The position numbers and the translations under genes were made by a program. Shown in pieces: positions 25,306 through 34,525 of a stretch of 64,000 nucleotides of DNA (positions are counted from its first letter, which is position 1; the number at the start of each line of letters is the position of its first letter). The DNA lies in assembly GCF_019799945.1 (NCBI RefSeq), contig NZ_JABGCH010000023.1, forward strand, positions 18,370-82,369, given 5' to 3'. The DNA comes from Modestobacter marinus (GTDB lineage Bacteria > Actinomycetota > Actinomycetes > Mycobacteriales > Geodermatophilaceae). The notes under the pieces are model-generated. The model searched no databases. It saw only the letters and a list, made by a program, of their open reading frames with translations, and was not told the DNA's origin.

Positions 25306-26081
25306 ACCGTGACGACGGACTCGAGGGCAAGGTCGCCGTCATCTCGGGCGGCGGCAGCGGGATCGGCCGGGCCCTCGCGGTGGCGTACGCCCGGGCCGGT
25401 GCCCACAGCGTGGTCGGCTACCTGCCATCGGACCCCCACGACGCGTCGGCCACCGTCTCCGCCGTGGAGGCCGCGGGCGGGCGGTGCTCGGCCGTGCCCA
25501 TGGACGTGCGCAGCTTCGAGGACACCGAGCGGCTCGCCCAGACCGCGCTCGACGAGTTCGACCGGCTCGACATCTCGGTGGCCGCGGCCGGCATCCTGCG
25601 CCGGGCGCCTCTGGCGGAGATGACCGACCAGGCGTGGGACGACATGATGGCCGTCGACCTCTCCGGGGTCCTGCGCGTCTTCCGCTCCTGCAGCACGCGG
25701 ATGACCGGGGGTGGGGCGATGGTCGCGACCTCCTCGATCGCCGGCGGCGTCTACGGGTGGGAGGAGCACTCCCACTACGCGGCGGCGAAGGCGGGCCTGC
25801 TCGGCCTGTGCCGATCCCTGGCCGTGGAGCTCGCACCCCGCAAGATCCGGGTGAACACCGTCATCCCGGGGCTGATCGAGAGCCCGCAGTCCCTGGACGC
25901 GGTCAACTCCCTGGGCCGGGAGGGCCTCGACGCCGCCGGTTCCATCATCCCGTGGGGCCGCGTCGGCAACGTCGACGAGGCCGCGCGCACCATCCGGTTC
26001 CTCACCAGCGACGATTCGGCCTACGTCACGGGACAGCAGCTCATCGTCGACGGCGGCCTGACCGTCCGCTGGCCCAGCTGA
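25302..26081 (+). CDS. Short-chain dehydrogenase/reductase (SDR), first copy
   Basis: A 259-aa classical SDR: VISGGGSGIGRALAVAYARA (cofactor loop), the segment AAAGILRRAPLAEM (NNAG equivalent), TSSIAGGVYGWEEHSHYAAAKAG (Ser-Tyr-x-x-x-Lys), and VNTVIPGLIESP. Its ATG overlaps the transporter stop, so translation is coupled. Likely an alcohol/hydroxy-acid dehydrogenase in the catabolic route; substrate unknown. Confidence 0.9.
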   Translation: MNRDDGLEGKVAVISGGGSGIGRALAVAYARAGAHSVVGYLPSDPHDASATVSAVEAAGGRCSAVPMDVRSFEDTERLAQTALDEFDRLDISVAAAGILRRAPLAEMTDQAWDDMMAVDLSGVLRVFRSCSTRMTGGGAMVATSSIAGGVYGWEEHSHYAAAKAGLLGLCRSLAVELAPRKIRVNTVIPGLIESPQSLDAVNSLGREGLDAAGSIIPWGRVGNVDEAARTIRFLTSDDSAYVTGQQLIVDGGLTVRWPS

Positions 26082-26121
26082 CACGTTCCCGAGTTCAGCT
26101 TCGACCCGAGGACGGGACGAC

Positions 26122-26874
26122 ATGGAGAAGCAGCTCACCGGCCGGGTCGCCGTCGTCATCGGCGGCGGCAGCGGGATCGGCGCGGCCATTGCCGTGCTCT
26201 ACGCCCGGGAGGGCGCCGACGTGGCCGTGCTGGACCGCAACGAGGAGAACGCCAGGGCCGTCGCCGAGGAATGCCGGAGCTCCGGCGGCCGCGCCACGGC
26301 ACTGACCGTGGACGCCACCGACGGCGAGGCCGTCCGGGCGGCGATGGACCGGGTCGTGGCGGAACTCGACGGGATCGACGTCCTCGTCAACTCCGCGGGT
26401 GTCCTCGACGAGACGCCGCTGCTCGAGATGACGGAGGCGACGTTCGATCGGGTCCTCGCCGTGGACCTCAAGGCCGTGTTCCTGGGGATCCGCTGGGCCG
26501 CGCCCCACATGGTCGAGCGGGGCGGCGGACGCATCATCAACATCGCCTCGCAGCTGGGCATCAAGGGCGGAACCGGCCTGACGCACTACGTGGCGGCGAA
26601 GGCAGGGGTCATCGGCATGACCAAGGCCATGGCCCTGGAGCTGGCCCAGTACAAGATCCTGGTCAACGCCATCGCCCCGGGCCCCATCGTCACGCCCCTG
26701 ATCGAGGGACTGTCGGCGGAGTGGAAGGCCGCCAAGCAGGCCGAGCTGCCCATCGGCCGCTTCGGCCAGGCACACGAGGTCGCGCCCACCGCGCTGCTGC
26801 TGGCCTCCTCACCCGGTGGGGACTTGTACACCGGGCAGACGCTGGGTCCCAACAGCGGCGACGTGATGCCGTAG
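26122..26874 (+). CDS. Short-chain dehydrogenase/reductase (SDR), second copy
   Basis: A 250-aa SDR: VVIGGGSGIGAAIAVLYARE, VLVNSAGVLDETPLLEMTE, INIASQLGIKGGTGLTHYVA with the following AKAG giving the YxxxK motif, and VNAIAPGPIVTPL. It resembles 3-oxoacyl-ACP-reductase-type (FabG-like) enzymes. It lies 40 bases after the first SDR. Two adjacent SDRs in one operon may oxidise successive hydroxyl groups or opposite stereoisomers. Confidence 0.9.
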   Translation: MEKQLTGRVAVVIGGGSGIGAAIAVLYAREGADVAVLDRNEENARAVAEECRSSGGRATALTVDATDGEAVRAAMDRVVAELDGIDVLVNSAGVLDETPLLEMTEATFDRVLAVDLKAVFLGIRWAAPHMVERGGGRIINIASQLGIKGGTGLTHYVAAKAGVIGMTKAMALELAQYKILVNAIAPGPIVTPLIEGLSAEWKAAKQAELPIGRFGQAHEVAPTALLLASSPGGDLYTGQTLGPNSGDVMP

Positions 26875-26900
26875 GCCCGGCCCGAGGGAGCGAGCGCCAC

Positions 26901-27383
26901 ATGTGCGCAGGATGTCCCGGCGGCCGCGCCGTCTCGCGGACCACGGCCCATCTCAACCTGCACGGGATGAAGTTCGCCGTCCTGCAGGCGCTCCAGCGCG
27001 CCGTCGGGACCCGCGCCGGGCTGTCCGCGTTCGGGGACCGTTGGGTGCTGGTCTCCCGGACCGGGAGGCGGGAGTTGTTCGACGACGTCGAGGCGCTGGC
27101 TGGTGCCATGGTCACCCGGGGGCTCGTGGACGACCGCACACTGCCCGCCGGTGCACCGCTCGAGCAGCTGCTCGGAGCGGCTGGTGGTCCCGACGCCCCG
27201 CGCCCGACGGCTGACGGTCTCGTGGCAGCCATCCTCGTCCGGGCCCGGCACGAGGCCCCTGACCAGCGGCAACCGCTGGGTCAGGGGCCTCACCCGCCCC
27301 CGGGACGGTCAGGAGTGCGCTGCCTCCACCAGGTGCCCGACGTAGCCGGGGACGGTGAAGAACGTCGGGTTGTCCTCCCCTGA
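26901..27383 (+). CDS. Hypothetical protein with N-terminal CxxC
   Basis: A 160-codon frame starting with MCAGCPGG, then LNLHGMKFAVLQALQRAV and FGDRWVLVSRTGRRELFDDV, which look like a real small domain. The last 40 codons are compositionally poor, contain the strong hairpin at 27252-27291, and run antisense into the 3' end of malate synthase. The true functional part is probably residues 1-115. It may be the last gene of the SDR operon (27 bases after the second SDR). No family recognised. Confidence 0.55.
   Translation: MCAGCPGGRAVSRTTAHLNLHGMKFAVLQALQRAVGTRAGLSAFGDRWVLVSRTGRRELFDDVEALAGAMVTRGLVDDRTLPAGAPLEQLLGAAGGPDAPRPTADGLVAAILVRARHEAPDQRQPLGQGPHPPPGRSGVRCLHQVPDVAGDGEERRVVLP
27252..27291. 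terminator. Strong bidirectional terminator-like hairpin
   Basis: GAGGCCCCTGACC-AGCGG pairs with CCGCTGGGTCAGGGGCCTC: an 18-bp stem with one bulged base and a CAA loop. It sits 18 bases beyond the malate synthase stop and at the end of the rightward catabolic operon. It falls inside the open frame of the small hypothetical protein. Confidence 0.75.
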
Positions 27384-28952
27384 CGTGACCGCCCGGACCA
27401 GCCGCGCGGCCTCGTCGAACCGGTCGTCCGCCGTGCGGGGCTGGGCCGCGACCACCTCGTCCAGCAGCTGCTCGACGTAGCCGGGGGTCACCCGGGTGCC
27501 CTCGGTGGTCGTCGTGCCGTGCGCCAGCCACTGCCCCAGTTGGGCCCGGCTGACCTCCGCGGTCGAGGCGTCCTCGACCTGCCCGTCGATCGGGACGGCG
27601 CCGATCCCGCGCAGCCACGCCTCCATGTACCGGACGGCGACCGAGACGTTGGCCCGCACCCCCTCGTCGGTGACCGGGCCGGTCGACCCGCGGACGTCGA
27701 GCAGGTCGGTGGCGGTGACCGTGACGTCCTCCCGCAGCCGCCCGAGCTGGTCGGTCGCCCCGGCGAGCTCGCCGTCGAATGCGTCCCGCGCGGTGGCGAC
27801 CAGCCCGGGGTGGGCCACCCAGGTGCCGTCGAAGCCCTGGCCGGCCTCGCGCCGCTTGTCTGCGGCGACGCCGGCGAGCGCCCGCTCGGTGCCCTCCGGG
27901 TCCCGGTCGTCCGGGATGGCCGTGCTCATGCCGCCGATGGCGTGCGCGCCGCGGCGGTGACAGGTGGCCACCAGCAGCTCGGTGTACGCCCGCATGAACG
28001 GCGTCGTCACCGTCAGGGCCGACCGGTCCGGCAGCACCCAGGACGGCCCGCGGCCGCGGAACTCCTTGATGATGCTGGCCAGGTAGTCCCACCGGCCGGC
28101 GTTGAGCCCGGCGCAGTGCTCCCGCAGCTCGAAGAGGATCTCCTCCATCTCGAACGCCGCCGAGATGGTCTCGATCAGCACGGTCGCGCGGATGGTGCCG
28201 GAGGCCAGCCCGAGCACGCGCTCGGTCTCGGTGAAGACGTCGTCCCACAGCCGGGCCTCCGCGGCGGTCTCCAGCTTGGGCAGGTAGAAGTACGGGCCCG
28301 AACCCCGGGTGACCAGCTCGCGGGCGTTGGCGGCCATGTACAGGCCGAAGTCGACCAGCGACGCCGACGCCGGCGTCCGGCGGCCGCCGGCGTCGGAGGC
28401 GCAGAGGTGCTTCTCGACCAGGTGCCAGCCCCGGGGGCGCAGGATGATCGTGGGTGGGGTGGCCCCTTCCGGGGCACCCAGCCACCCCCGGACGGCGTCG
28501 GCGAGCACGACCTGCCCGTCGATGACGTTGCCCCAGGTGGGGCTGGTGCCGTCCTCCAGGTCGGCCACCCAGGTCTGCGCGCCCGAGCCGAGCGCGGCGG
28601 TCGCCGACCGGCGGTCGGCCGGGCTGGTGATCTCCACCCGCCGGTCCGCCAGCCCGGGCCCGGTACCGGCGACGCGCCAGCTCGGATCGGTCCGGATCGC
28701 GGCGGTCTCCGGGCGGAACCGCAGGTCGCGGCCGTTGGTGACCGAGGTCCGGCGGCGGGCCCGGTCGGCGAGCAGCTCGGCCCGCCGGGGACCGAAGCGG
28801 TCGTGCAGATGGGCGAGGAGGTCGAGTGCCTCCGGGGTGAGGACCTCCTCGCCGCGGGGCAGCCGAGGGCCGAGGACGTCGATCCGGCCGCGCTGGGGCC
28901 GGTGCTCCGGCGGGGCGGCGGTGGGGGTGGGAGGGGCGTCGAGCGTGGTCAT
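27309..28952 (-). CDS. aceB: Malate synthase A
   Basis: A 547-aa malate synthase of the A type, condensing glyoxylate with acetyl-CoA. Motifs: VADLEDGTSPTWGNVIDGQ (catalytic region), a TIILRPRGWHL segment, IETISAAFEMEEILFELREH, and NAGRWDYLASIIKEF. The length is normal. ATG 28952 has GAGGAG upstream. It lies 39 bases downstream of isocitrate lyase, giving the classic glyoxylate-shunt operon, and within reach of the purine/glyoxylate genes that also generate its substrate. Confidence 0.96.
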   Translation of the reverse strand: MTTLDAPPTPTAAPPEHRPQRGRIDVLGPRLPRGEEVLTPEALDLLAHLHDRFGPRRAELLADRARRRTSVTNGRDLRFRPETAAIRTDPSWRVAGTGPGLADRRVEITSPADRRSATAALGSGAQTWVADLEDGTSPTWGNVIDGQVVLADAVRGWLGAPEGATPPTIILRPRGWHLVEKHLCASDAGGRRTPASASLVDFGLYMAANARELVTRGSGPYFYLPKLETAAEARLWDDVFTETERVLGLASGTIRATVLIETISAAFEMEEILFELREHCAGLNAGRWDYLASIIKEFRGRGPSWVLPDRSALTVTTPFMRAYTELLVATCHRRGAHAIGGMSTAIPDDRDPEGTERALAGVAADKRREAGQGFDGTWVAHPGLVATARDAFDGELAGATDQLGRLREDVTVTATDLLDVRGSTGPVTDEGVRANVSVAVRYMEAWLRGIGAVPIDGQVEDASTAEVSRAQLGQWLAHGTTTTEGTRVTPGYVEQLLDEVVAAQPRTADDRFDEAARLVRAVTSGEDNPTFFTVPGYVGHLVEAAHS

Positions 28953-28991
28953 GGCGTTCTCCTCAGGAGGTCGGGATGGGTGGTCGACGGG

Positions 28992-30305
28992 TCAGTGGAA
29001 CTGCTCGGACTCCGTGGACCCGACCAGGGCGAGGGTGGAGCTGGTCGGGTTGAGCGCGGTGGCGATGCGGTCGAAGTAGCCGGTGCCGACCTCGCGCTGG
29101 TGGCGCGTGGCGGTGTAGCCGTCGGCCTCGGAGGCGAACTCGGCCTCCTGCAGCTCCACGTAGGCGCTCATCTGCCGGTCGGCGTAGCCGCGGGCCAGGG
29201 TGAACATCGAGTGGTTGAGCGAGTGGAAGCCGGCCAGGGTGATGAACTGGAACGCGTAGCCCATCGCGGCCAGCTCGCGCTGGAAGCGGGCGATCTGGTC
29301 GTCGTCCAGGTGGCTCTTCCAGTTGAACGAGGGCGAGCAGTTGTAGGCCAGCTTCTGGTCCGGGAACTCGGCGTGCAGCGCCTCCGCGAAGCGCTGGGCG
29401 AGCTCCAGGTCGGGAGTGGCCGATTCGACCCAGATCAGGTCGGCGTAGGGGGCGTACGCCAGGCCGCGGGCGATGACCGGGTCCAGACCGTTGCGCACGG
29501 TGTAGAAGCCCTCCGCCGTCCGCTCGCCGGTGAGGAAGGGCCGGTCGCGCTCGTCGTGGTCGCTGGTCAGCAGCGTCGCGGCGAGGGCGTCGGTCCGGGC
29601 GATGACCAGTGACGGGACGCCGGCGACGTCAGCGGCCAGCCGGGCGGCGTTCAGCGTCCGGATGTGCTGGCCGGTGGGCACCAGGACCTTCCCGCCCATG
29701 TGGCCGCACTTCTTCTCCGAGGCCAGCTGGTCCTCCCAGTGCACGCCCGCCGCACCGGCCGTGATCATCGAGCGCATGAGCTCGTAGGCGTTGAGCGGGC
29801 CGCCGAAGCCGGCCTCGGCGTCCGCGACGATCGGCACCATCCAGTCGCGCGCCGCGCCGGAGCCGCCCTCCGCGGCCTCGACCTGGCCGGCCCGCAGCAG
29901 CGCGTTGTTGATCCGGCGGACGACCGACGGCACGGAGTCCACCGGGTAGAGGCTCTGGTCGGGGTAGGTCTGCCCGGCCGTGTTCGCGTCCGCGGCGACC
30001 TGCCAGCCGGACAGGTAGATCGCCTTCAGCCCGGCCCGGACCTGCTGCACGGCCTGGTTGCCGGTCAGCGCGCCGAGCGCGGACACCCACTCCTGGCCGT
30101 CGCTGGCCTGGATCAGCTCGAACAGCCTCTCTGCCCCCCGGCGGGCCAGCGTGTGCTCCTCCACCACCGGCCCCCGCAGCGCGACGACGTCCTCTGCGGT
30201 GTGGTCGCGGCGGATGCCGGCCCAGCGGGGGTCGGTCTGCCAGGAGAACGCCAGGTCGGTGGCGGTCTCGAGGGCGTCGCCGGCGCGGGCGGGGTGGGGG
30301 CTCAT
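28992..30305 (-). CDS. aceA: Isocitrate lyase
   Basis: A 437-aa enzyme cleaving isocitrate into glyoxylate and succinate. The catalytic signature [16 protein letters not shown] is present (Cys in KKCGH). Other conserved blocks are [20 protein letters not shown] and [18 protein letters not shown] 30305 is preceded by AAGGAG at six bases; the upstream open frame is non-coding. First gene of aceA-aceB, divergent from the RamB-like regulator with a 122-base intergenic region. Confidence 0.97.
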   Translation of the reverse strand: MSPHPARAGDALETATDLAFSWQTDPRWAGIRRDHTAEDVVALRGPVVEEHTLARRGAERLFELIQASDGQEWVSALGALTGNQAVQQVRAGLKAIYLSGWQVAADANTAGQTYPDQSLYPVDSVPSVVRRINNALLRAGQVEAAEGGSGAARDWMVPIVADAEAGFGGPLNAYELMRSMITAGAAGVHWEDQLASEKKCGHMGGKVLVPTGQHIRTLNAARLAADVAGVPSLVIARTDALAATLLTSDHDERDRPFLTGERTAEGFYTVRNGLDPVIARGLAYAPYADLIWVESATPDLELAQRFAEALHAEFPDQKLAYNCSPSFNWKSHLDDDQIARFQRELAAMGYAFQFITLAGFHSLNHSMFTLARGYADRQMSAYVELQEAEFASEADGYTATRHQREVGTGYFDRIATALNPTSSTLALVGSTESEQFH

Positions 30306-30401
30306 CAGGGCTCCTTGCGGGTCGGGGGACTGCCTTGCTGCGATGAGCCTGCGGGGGGAGCGGTGCGCCGAGTAGGGGTCGATCAGGAGAACTTGACCGG
30401 T

Positions 30402-30420
30402 TCTTCCCGTGTCGGGAAGA
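30402..30420. promoter_or_regulatory. Palindromic candidate operator between aceA and the RamB-like gene
   Basis: TCTTCCCG-TGT-CGGGAAGA is a perfect 8-bp inverted repeat with a 3-base centre. It ends eight bases before the regulator's ATG and about 100 bases upstream of aceA. Its right arm includes the likely ribosome binding site GGAAGA, so binding would block expression of the regulator (autoregulation). It differs from the C. glutamicum RamB motif as I remember it. Confidence 0.5.
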
Positions 30421-30427
30421 TCCGCGG

Positions 30428-31891
30428 ATGATCGAGAGCTACGACCCCCTGGTGGTCGGACGGCGGGTCCGGGAGCTGCGGAGCGCGGTCGGCCTGACGC
30501 TGAGCGACCTCGCCGGCCGCCTCGGGCGGGCGCCCTCCCACCTCTCGATGGTGGAGAACGGCAAGCGCGAACTCCGGCTCGGGGAGCTCCACGCGGTGGC
30601 CGGGGCGCTCGGCGTCGACGTCGCCGACCTGCTGTCGCAGGCACCGCGGTCGCGCCGCGCCCAGCTGGAGATCGCGTTGGAGCGGGCGCAGCGCAGCCCG
30701 CTGTTCACCTCGCTCGGACTGGCTCCGCTGGCGGTGCGCAAGACGCTGCCCGATCAGGCCATCGAGACGGTCCTCGCCCTGCTCAGCGAGCTGGAGAAGG
30801 TGCACGAGCAGCGTGCGGCGACACCCGAGCAGGCGCGCCGGGCGAACACGTCGCTGCGCGCGGAGATGCGTCGGCGCGGCAACCACCTGGCCGAGCTGGA
30901 GACGACCGCCGCCACCCTGCTGGCCGCGGTCGACTACACCGGCGGCCCGCTGTCCCAGCGGGTCGTGGCCGACCTGGCCGGCCACCTGGGGTTCACCATC
31001 CACCACGTCGGCGACCTGCCGGCTTCCACGCGGAGCCTGACCGACCTGGAAGGGCGGCGCATCTACCTGCCGCGCCAGTCAGAGGCCGGTCGCGACCCCC
31101 GGTCGACCCTGCTCCAGGCGCTGGCGGGCGCCGTCCTCGAGCACCGGCCGCCGGAAGACTACGAGTCCTTCCTCCGCCAGCGCGTGGAGAGCAACTACCT
31201 CGCCGGCGCCCTGCTCGTCCCGCAGGCGACCGCGGTGCCGCTGCTGAAGTCCGCCAAGGAGAGGCGGGAGCTGTCGGTGGAGGACCTGCGCGACGCCTAC
31301 GCCGTCACCTACGAGACCGCGGCCCACCGGTTCACCAACCTGGCCACCGAGCACCTGGGCATCCCGGTGCACTTCCTGAAGGTCCACGAGTCCGGCACCA
31401 TCGCGAAGGCCTACGAGAACGACGACGTGCGGTTCCCCAGTGATCCGCTGGGCACGGTCGAGGGCCAGCTGGTCTGTCGCTTCTGGGCGGCCCGGCGGGT
31501 GTTCGCGGTGGAGGACCGGTTCAGCCCGTACCACCAGCTCACCGACAAGCCGGGCGGCACCTACTGGTGCACCTCCAGCATCCAGACCACCGGCCGCGGC
31601 GCGTTCTCCCTGTCGGTGGGCACGTCGTTCCCGCACGCCAAGTGGTTCCGCGGCATGGACGCCGACCAGCGGTTCACCTCGACGTGCCCCGACGAGAACT
31701 GCTGTCGTACGCCACCGCCCGCACTCGCGCAGCGCTGGGCCGGCCGGGCGCTGCCGAGCCCGCGGCTGAACGCCTCGCTGTTCGCGACGCTGCCCACCGC
31801 GCCCAGCATGACCTCGGCGTCCCCGCCGGGCGTCGACACCACCGACGCGTACCGCTTCCTCGAACGGCACTCCGGGGGCGGCCGACCCTGA
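30428..31891 (+). CDS. RamB-like transcriptional regulator (XRE HTH + ImmA/IrrE-like + C-terminal short-chain fatty acyl regulator domain)
   Basis: A 487-aa protein: HTH_XRE at residues 10-65 ([20 protein letters not shown]), a middle IrrE/DUF955-like region ([20 protein letters not shown]) in which the HExxH zinc motif is degenerate, and a C-terminal domain ([20 protein letters not shown]) with a CPDENCC cluster. This architecture is that of RamB/PrpR-type regulators of acetate, propionate and glyoxylate metabolism. Divergent orientation to aceA-aceB supports control of that operon. The protein has normal length and an intact frame. Confidence 0.9.
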   Translation: MIESYDPLVVGRRVRELRSAVGLTLSDLAGRLGRAPSHLSMVENGKRELRLGELHAVAGALGVDVADLLSQAPRSRRAQLEIALERAQRSPLFTSLGLAPLAVRKTLPDQAIETVLALLSELEKVHEQRAATPEQARRANTSLRAEMRRRGNHLAELETTAATLLAAVDYTGGPLSQRVVADLAGHLGFTIHHVGDLPASTRSLTDLEGRRIYLPRQSEAGRDPRSTLLQALAGAVLEHRPPEDYESFLRQRVESNYLAGALLVPQATAVPLLKSAKERRELSVEDLRDAYAVTYETAAHRFTNLATEHLGIPVHFLKVHESGTIAKAYENDDVRFPSDPLGTVEGQLVCRFWAARRVFAVEDRFSPYHQLTDKPGGTYWCTSSIQTTGRGAFSLSVGTSFPHAKWFRGMDADQRFTSTCPDENCCRTPPPALAQRWAGRALPSPRLNASLFATLPTAPSMTSASPPGVDTTDAYRFLERHSGGGRP

Positions 31892-31923
31892 CCGCCCGGT
31901 CCGCCGCCGCGAGGGCCGCACCC

Positions 31924-31946
31924 GTGAGCCCCGAGACCGGGGTCAC
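31924..31946. terminator. Hairpin between convergent genes
   Basis: GTGAGCCCCG and CCGGGGTCAC form a roughly 9-bp stem with a bulge and a short AGA loop. It lies between the regulator stop (31891) and the stop of the convergent secreted-protein gene (31943). It is shorter than the other terminators here. Confidence 0.4.
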
Positions 31947-32413
31947 ACGTAGCACGGATCGGGGAGCCACTCGCCGACGTAGAGGAACCCGCCGGCATCG
32001 GTCTGCCACCAGTACTCGACGTAGACCTGGGCGTCGACGTCCCCGAGCCCGAACTCGGGGAACTCGAACGTGTAGGTGGTCCATCCCAAGGCGGGGTACT
32101 GGACGCCGCCGCGGAACTCGCTCACGGCGAAGTCCTGTCCGGTGGCGACGTCCCGGAGGAACACCCGGGCGCTGGCGCGTTCCGGGTCGGGCGAGGCCGT
32201 CAGCTCGATGGTGTTGGTGATCGCGATGCAGTCCGCGCGGGTGTGGACCTGGATGCCGTTGGGCGTGAGCACGTCCGCGTTCGCGGGGGGAGCGACGGCC
32301 GCGAGTCCGGCGGTGGCGGCTGCGGTGGCCGTGACCAGGCCCAGGACCCTCCGGCGCCGCGCCGCCGCGGAGTCAGGGCCGCGGTCGGTCGCAGAGGTGT
32401 GGCGGTGGCTCAT
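31943..32413 (-). CDS. Secreted hypothetical protein with Tat-like signal peptide
   Basis: A 156-aa protein. The N-terminus has RRRRVLGLVTATAAATAGLA then AVAPPANA|D, a twin-arginine-like signal with an Ala-x-Ala cleavage site near residue 47. The mature part is a small beta-rich domain with two Cys (ADCIAIT and the C-terminal PDPCYV) likely to form a disulfide; it contains YTFEFPEFGLGDVDAQVYVE and YWWQTDAGG. ATG 32413 is set by GAGGAG upstream. The function is unknown; a surface or matrix protein is possible. Confidence 0.8.
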   Translation of the reverse strand: MSHRHTSATDRGPDSAAARRRRVLGLVTATAAATAGLAAVAPPANADVLTPNGIQVHTRADCIAITNTIELTASPDPERASARVFLRDVATGQDFAVSEFRGGVQYPALGWTTYTFEFPEFGLGDVDAQVYVEYWWQTDAGGFLYVGEWLPDPCYV

Positions 32414-32919
32414 CGTGCTCTCCTCGGGTCCTCCGGGTGGGCGCCCGGTCCGCTGCGGCGAGCGCAGTCCCGCTGGCAACGCCCTGACCACCGCTCGGGG
32501 ACTGTCGGATCGCGGGCCGGGAACGGCCAGGGCCTCGTGCACCACGGGCTCCCGGGCCGGAACCGAGACCGGCGGGTCATCACGATCGGTGCGCGTCGGC
32601 TCATGGGTCGACGCCGTCCCCCAGTAGCGATGCCGCAGCTCAGCGGCTCGATCCGTGCTCGTCCTTGTTGTCTCGCCCTGCAGTCACTAGCGTCCGCGGC
32701 GCGGGATCAGCGCGAGTGACCGGGTCCGGACGGACCGGACGTCGTCCGTGGTGGTCGTCCGTGGAGTCCTTCCACCGGCGACCCCCTCGATCGCACCCGC
32801 ACCGTGGGAGCACACCGGCGGGCCCGAGCGCGCGGCGGTGACCAAGGCATCGGCACGTGCCGGTGCCGCGCGCCGGTGGCGGCTCCCGGACGCTGACGGA
32901 CACGTGGAGATGGGGACGG
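32414..32919. other. Intergenic region
   Basis: No coding region is supported. The long frames here are shadows with no ribosome binding site. It contains a GCAGTCCCGCTGGCA stretch at about 32465 that resembles part of the repeat at 4255. Confidence 0.4.
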
Positions 32920-34179
32920 ATGAGCCAGCACCTCGAGGACCTCGCCGGCGAGCTCGACCAGCGGCTCGCCGCCGCGGACGCGGCCCTGCTGGCCCGGTAC
33001 CCGGGCGACCGGGGCGGCCGGCAGCCGATCCACACGGTGTACGTCCCCGCCGACCAGTACGGCCCGGAGACCGTGTCGAGCTGGGGCCGCGCGGCGCAGT
33101 CCGTGCTGGACGAGCACGCCGGCTCGGCCGCCGACCTGGCGACGGCGACCGGCCTGGCCGCACCGCTGGTCGAGGAACTGCTCCCGCGGGTGGCCGCCAA
33201 GCTGGCGCGCGAGCCGATCGAGGACCTGCGCATCGACTTCGAGGACGGGTACGGGCGTCGGCCCGACGAGCAGGAGGACGCCGCCGTCCGGGACGCCGCG
33301 CGCGCCCTCGCCGACGCGGTCCGGGCGGGTACCGCACCCCCCTTCCACGGCCTCCGCTTCAAGAGCTTCGAGGCGCCGACCCGGCGCCGGGGGCTGCGCA
33401 CGCTCGACCTGTTCGTGGGGGAGCTCGCCGCGCACGACGCGCTCACCGACGGGTTCGTGGTCACCCTGCCCAAGGTGACCTCGGTGGACCAGGTCGAGGC
33501 GATGGTGGTGGCCTGCGCCCGCATCGAGCAGGCGCGGCAGCTGCCGGCCGGACGGCTCCACTTCGAGATCCAGGTGGAGACGCCGCAGGCGATCCTGGGT
33601 CCGGACGGCACGGCGCTGGTCGCCCGCATGGTGCAGGCGGCCGGGATCCGGTGCACGGGCCTGCACTACGGCACCTACGACTACTCGGCTTCCTGCGGCA
33701 TCGCCGCGGCGTACCAGAGCATGGAGCACCCGGCCGCCGACCACGCGAAGGCGGTGATGCAGGTGGCAGCCGCGGGCACCGGCGTCGCGCTCAGCGACGG
33801 GTCCACCAACGTGCTGCCCGTCGGTGGGCGGGACGCGGTGCACGCGGCCTGGCGGCTGCACGCCCGGCTGGTCCGGCGCTCCCTCGAGCGGGGCTTCTAC
33901 CAGGGCTGGGACATGCACCCGGGCCAGCTGCCGACCCGCTTCCTGGCGACCTACGCCTTCTACCGCGAGGGCTTCGCGTCCGCGGCCGCCCGGCTCCGCG
34001 CCTACACCGGCGGCGGCGACTCCGGGGTCCTCGACGAGCCGGCGACCGCCATCGCCCTCGCCGGGTTCCTGCTGCGCGGCCTGGACTGCGGCGCGTTGGA
34101 CGAGGGCGAGCTGGTCGACGGGGTCGGCATCGGCCTCCCGGCGCTGGCCGAGCTGGCCCGACGCGCGCGGCCGGCCTGA
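32920..34179 (+). CDS. HpcH/HpaI aldolase/citrate-lyase-like protein (DUF6986-like)
   Basis: A 419-aa TIM-barrel protein of the CitE/HpcH superfamily. Metal and substrate motifs: LRIDFEDGYGRRPDEQED, HGLRFKSFEAPTRRR, FEIQVETPQAILG (metal Glu) and CTGLHYGTYDYSASCGIAAA. A malate-synthase-like or aldolase chemistry on glyoxylate-type substrates is plausible. ATG 32920 is chosen for GGGGACGG and because the upstream codons look untranslated. It lies between the glyoxylate shunt and the uricase operon, consistent with a role in ureide/glyoxylate metabolism; the exact reaction is unknown. Confidence 0.85.
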   Translation: MSQHLEDLAGELDQRLAAADAALLARYPGDRGGRQPIHTVYVPADQYGPETVSSWGRAAQSVLDEHAGSAADLATATGLAAPLVEELLPRVAAKLAREPIEDLRIDFEDGYGRRPDEQEDAAVRDAARALADAVRAGTAPPFHGLRFKSFEAPTRRRGLRTLDLFVGELAAHDALTDGFVVTLPKVTSVDQVEAMVVACARIEQARQLPAGRLHFEIQVETPQAILGPDGTALVARMVQAAGIRCTGLHYGTYDYSASCGIAAAYQSMEHPAADHAKAVMQVAAAGTGVALSDGSTNVLPVGGRDAVHAAWRLHARLVRRSLERGFYQGWDMHPGQLPTRFLATYAFYREGFASAAARLRAYTGGGDSGVLDEPATAIALAGFLLRGLDCGALDEGELVDGVGIGLPALAELARRARPA

Positions 34180-34231
34180 CCCGCTCCTCGTCGCCTGCCA
34201 CGGGCGGGCGGGCCCGCGTAGCGTGCCCGCC

Positions 34232-34474
34232 ATGCGGCTGGCAGCGGAGTTCACGACCGAGCCCTTCGTCGGCGAGGGGACCCCGCCGCCGCACGCCACC
34301 GAGACGCTGCGCATCGTCGAGACGGCCGGACTGACCTGCGTCTTCGGTCCGCTGGGCACGTCGATCGCCGGTGAGGACGACGAGCTGCTCCCGGTGCTCG
34401 GCCGGGTCCTCGCCACGGCCCTGGCGCACGGCGCGACGCGGGTCTCCCTGCAGGTGGAGCGCGTCGACGGCTGA
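34232..34474 (+). CDS. Thiamine-binding (MTH1187/YkoF-like) protein
   Basis: An 80-aa protein with the ferredoxin-like fold pattern of the thiamine-binding MTH1187 family: MRLAAEFTTEPF, a glycine-rich loop, GLTCVFGPLGTSI (ligand-site region), ELLPVLGRVLATALAHGATR, and VSLQVERV. These proteins bind thiamine or its precursor. Glyoxylate carboligase in this region needs ThDP, so a link is possible. No TPP riboswitch is visible upstream. 52 bases separate it from the aldolase-like gene. Confidence 0.82.
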   Translation: MRLAAEFTTEPFVGEGTPPPHATETLRIVETAGLTCVFGPLGTSIAGEDDELLPVLGRVLATALAHGATRVSLQVERVDG

Positions 34475-34525
34475 CCCGTCGCGACGTCCCCTCGCCCGGC
34501 GCAGGAGCCGTCACCCCCCAGAACT

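Noticed and set aside
34180-34231. TPP riboswitch before the thiamine-binding protein gene
   Set aside because: The gap is only 52 bases and shows no CUGAGA-type THI core or paired stems.
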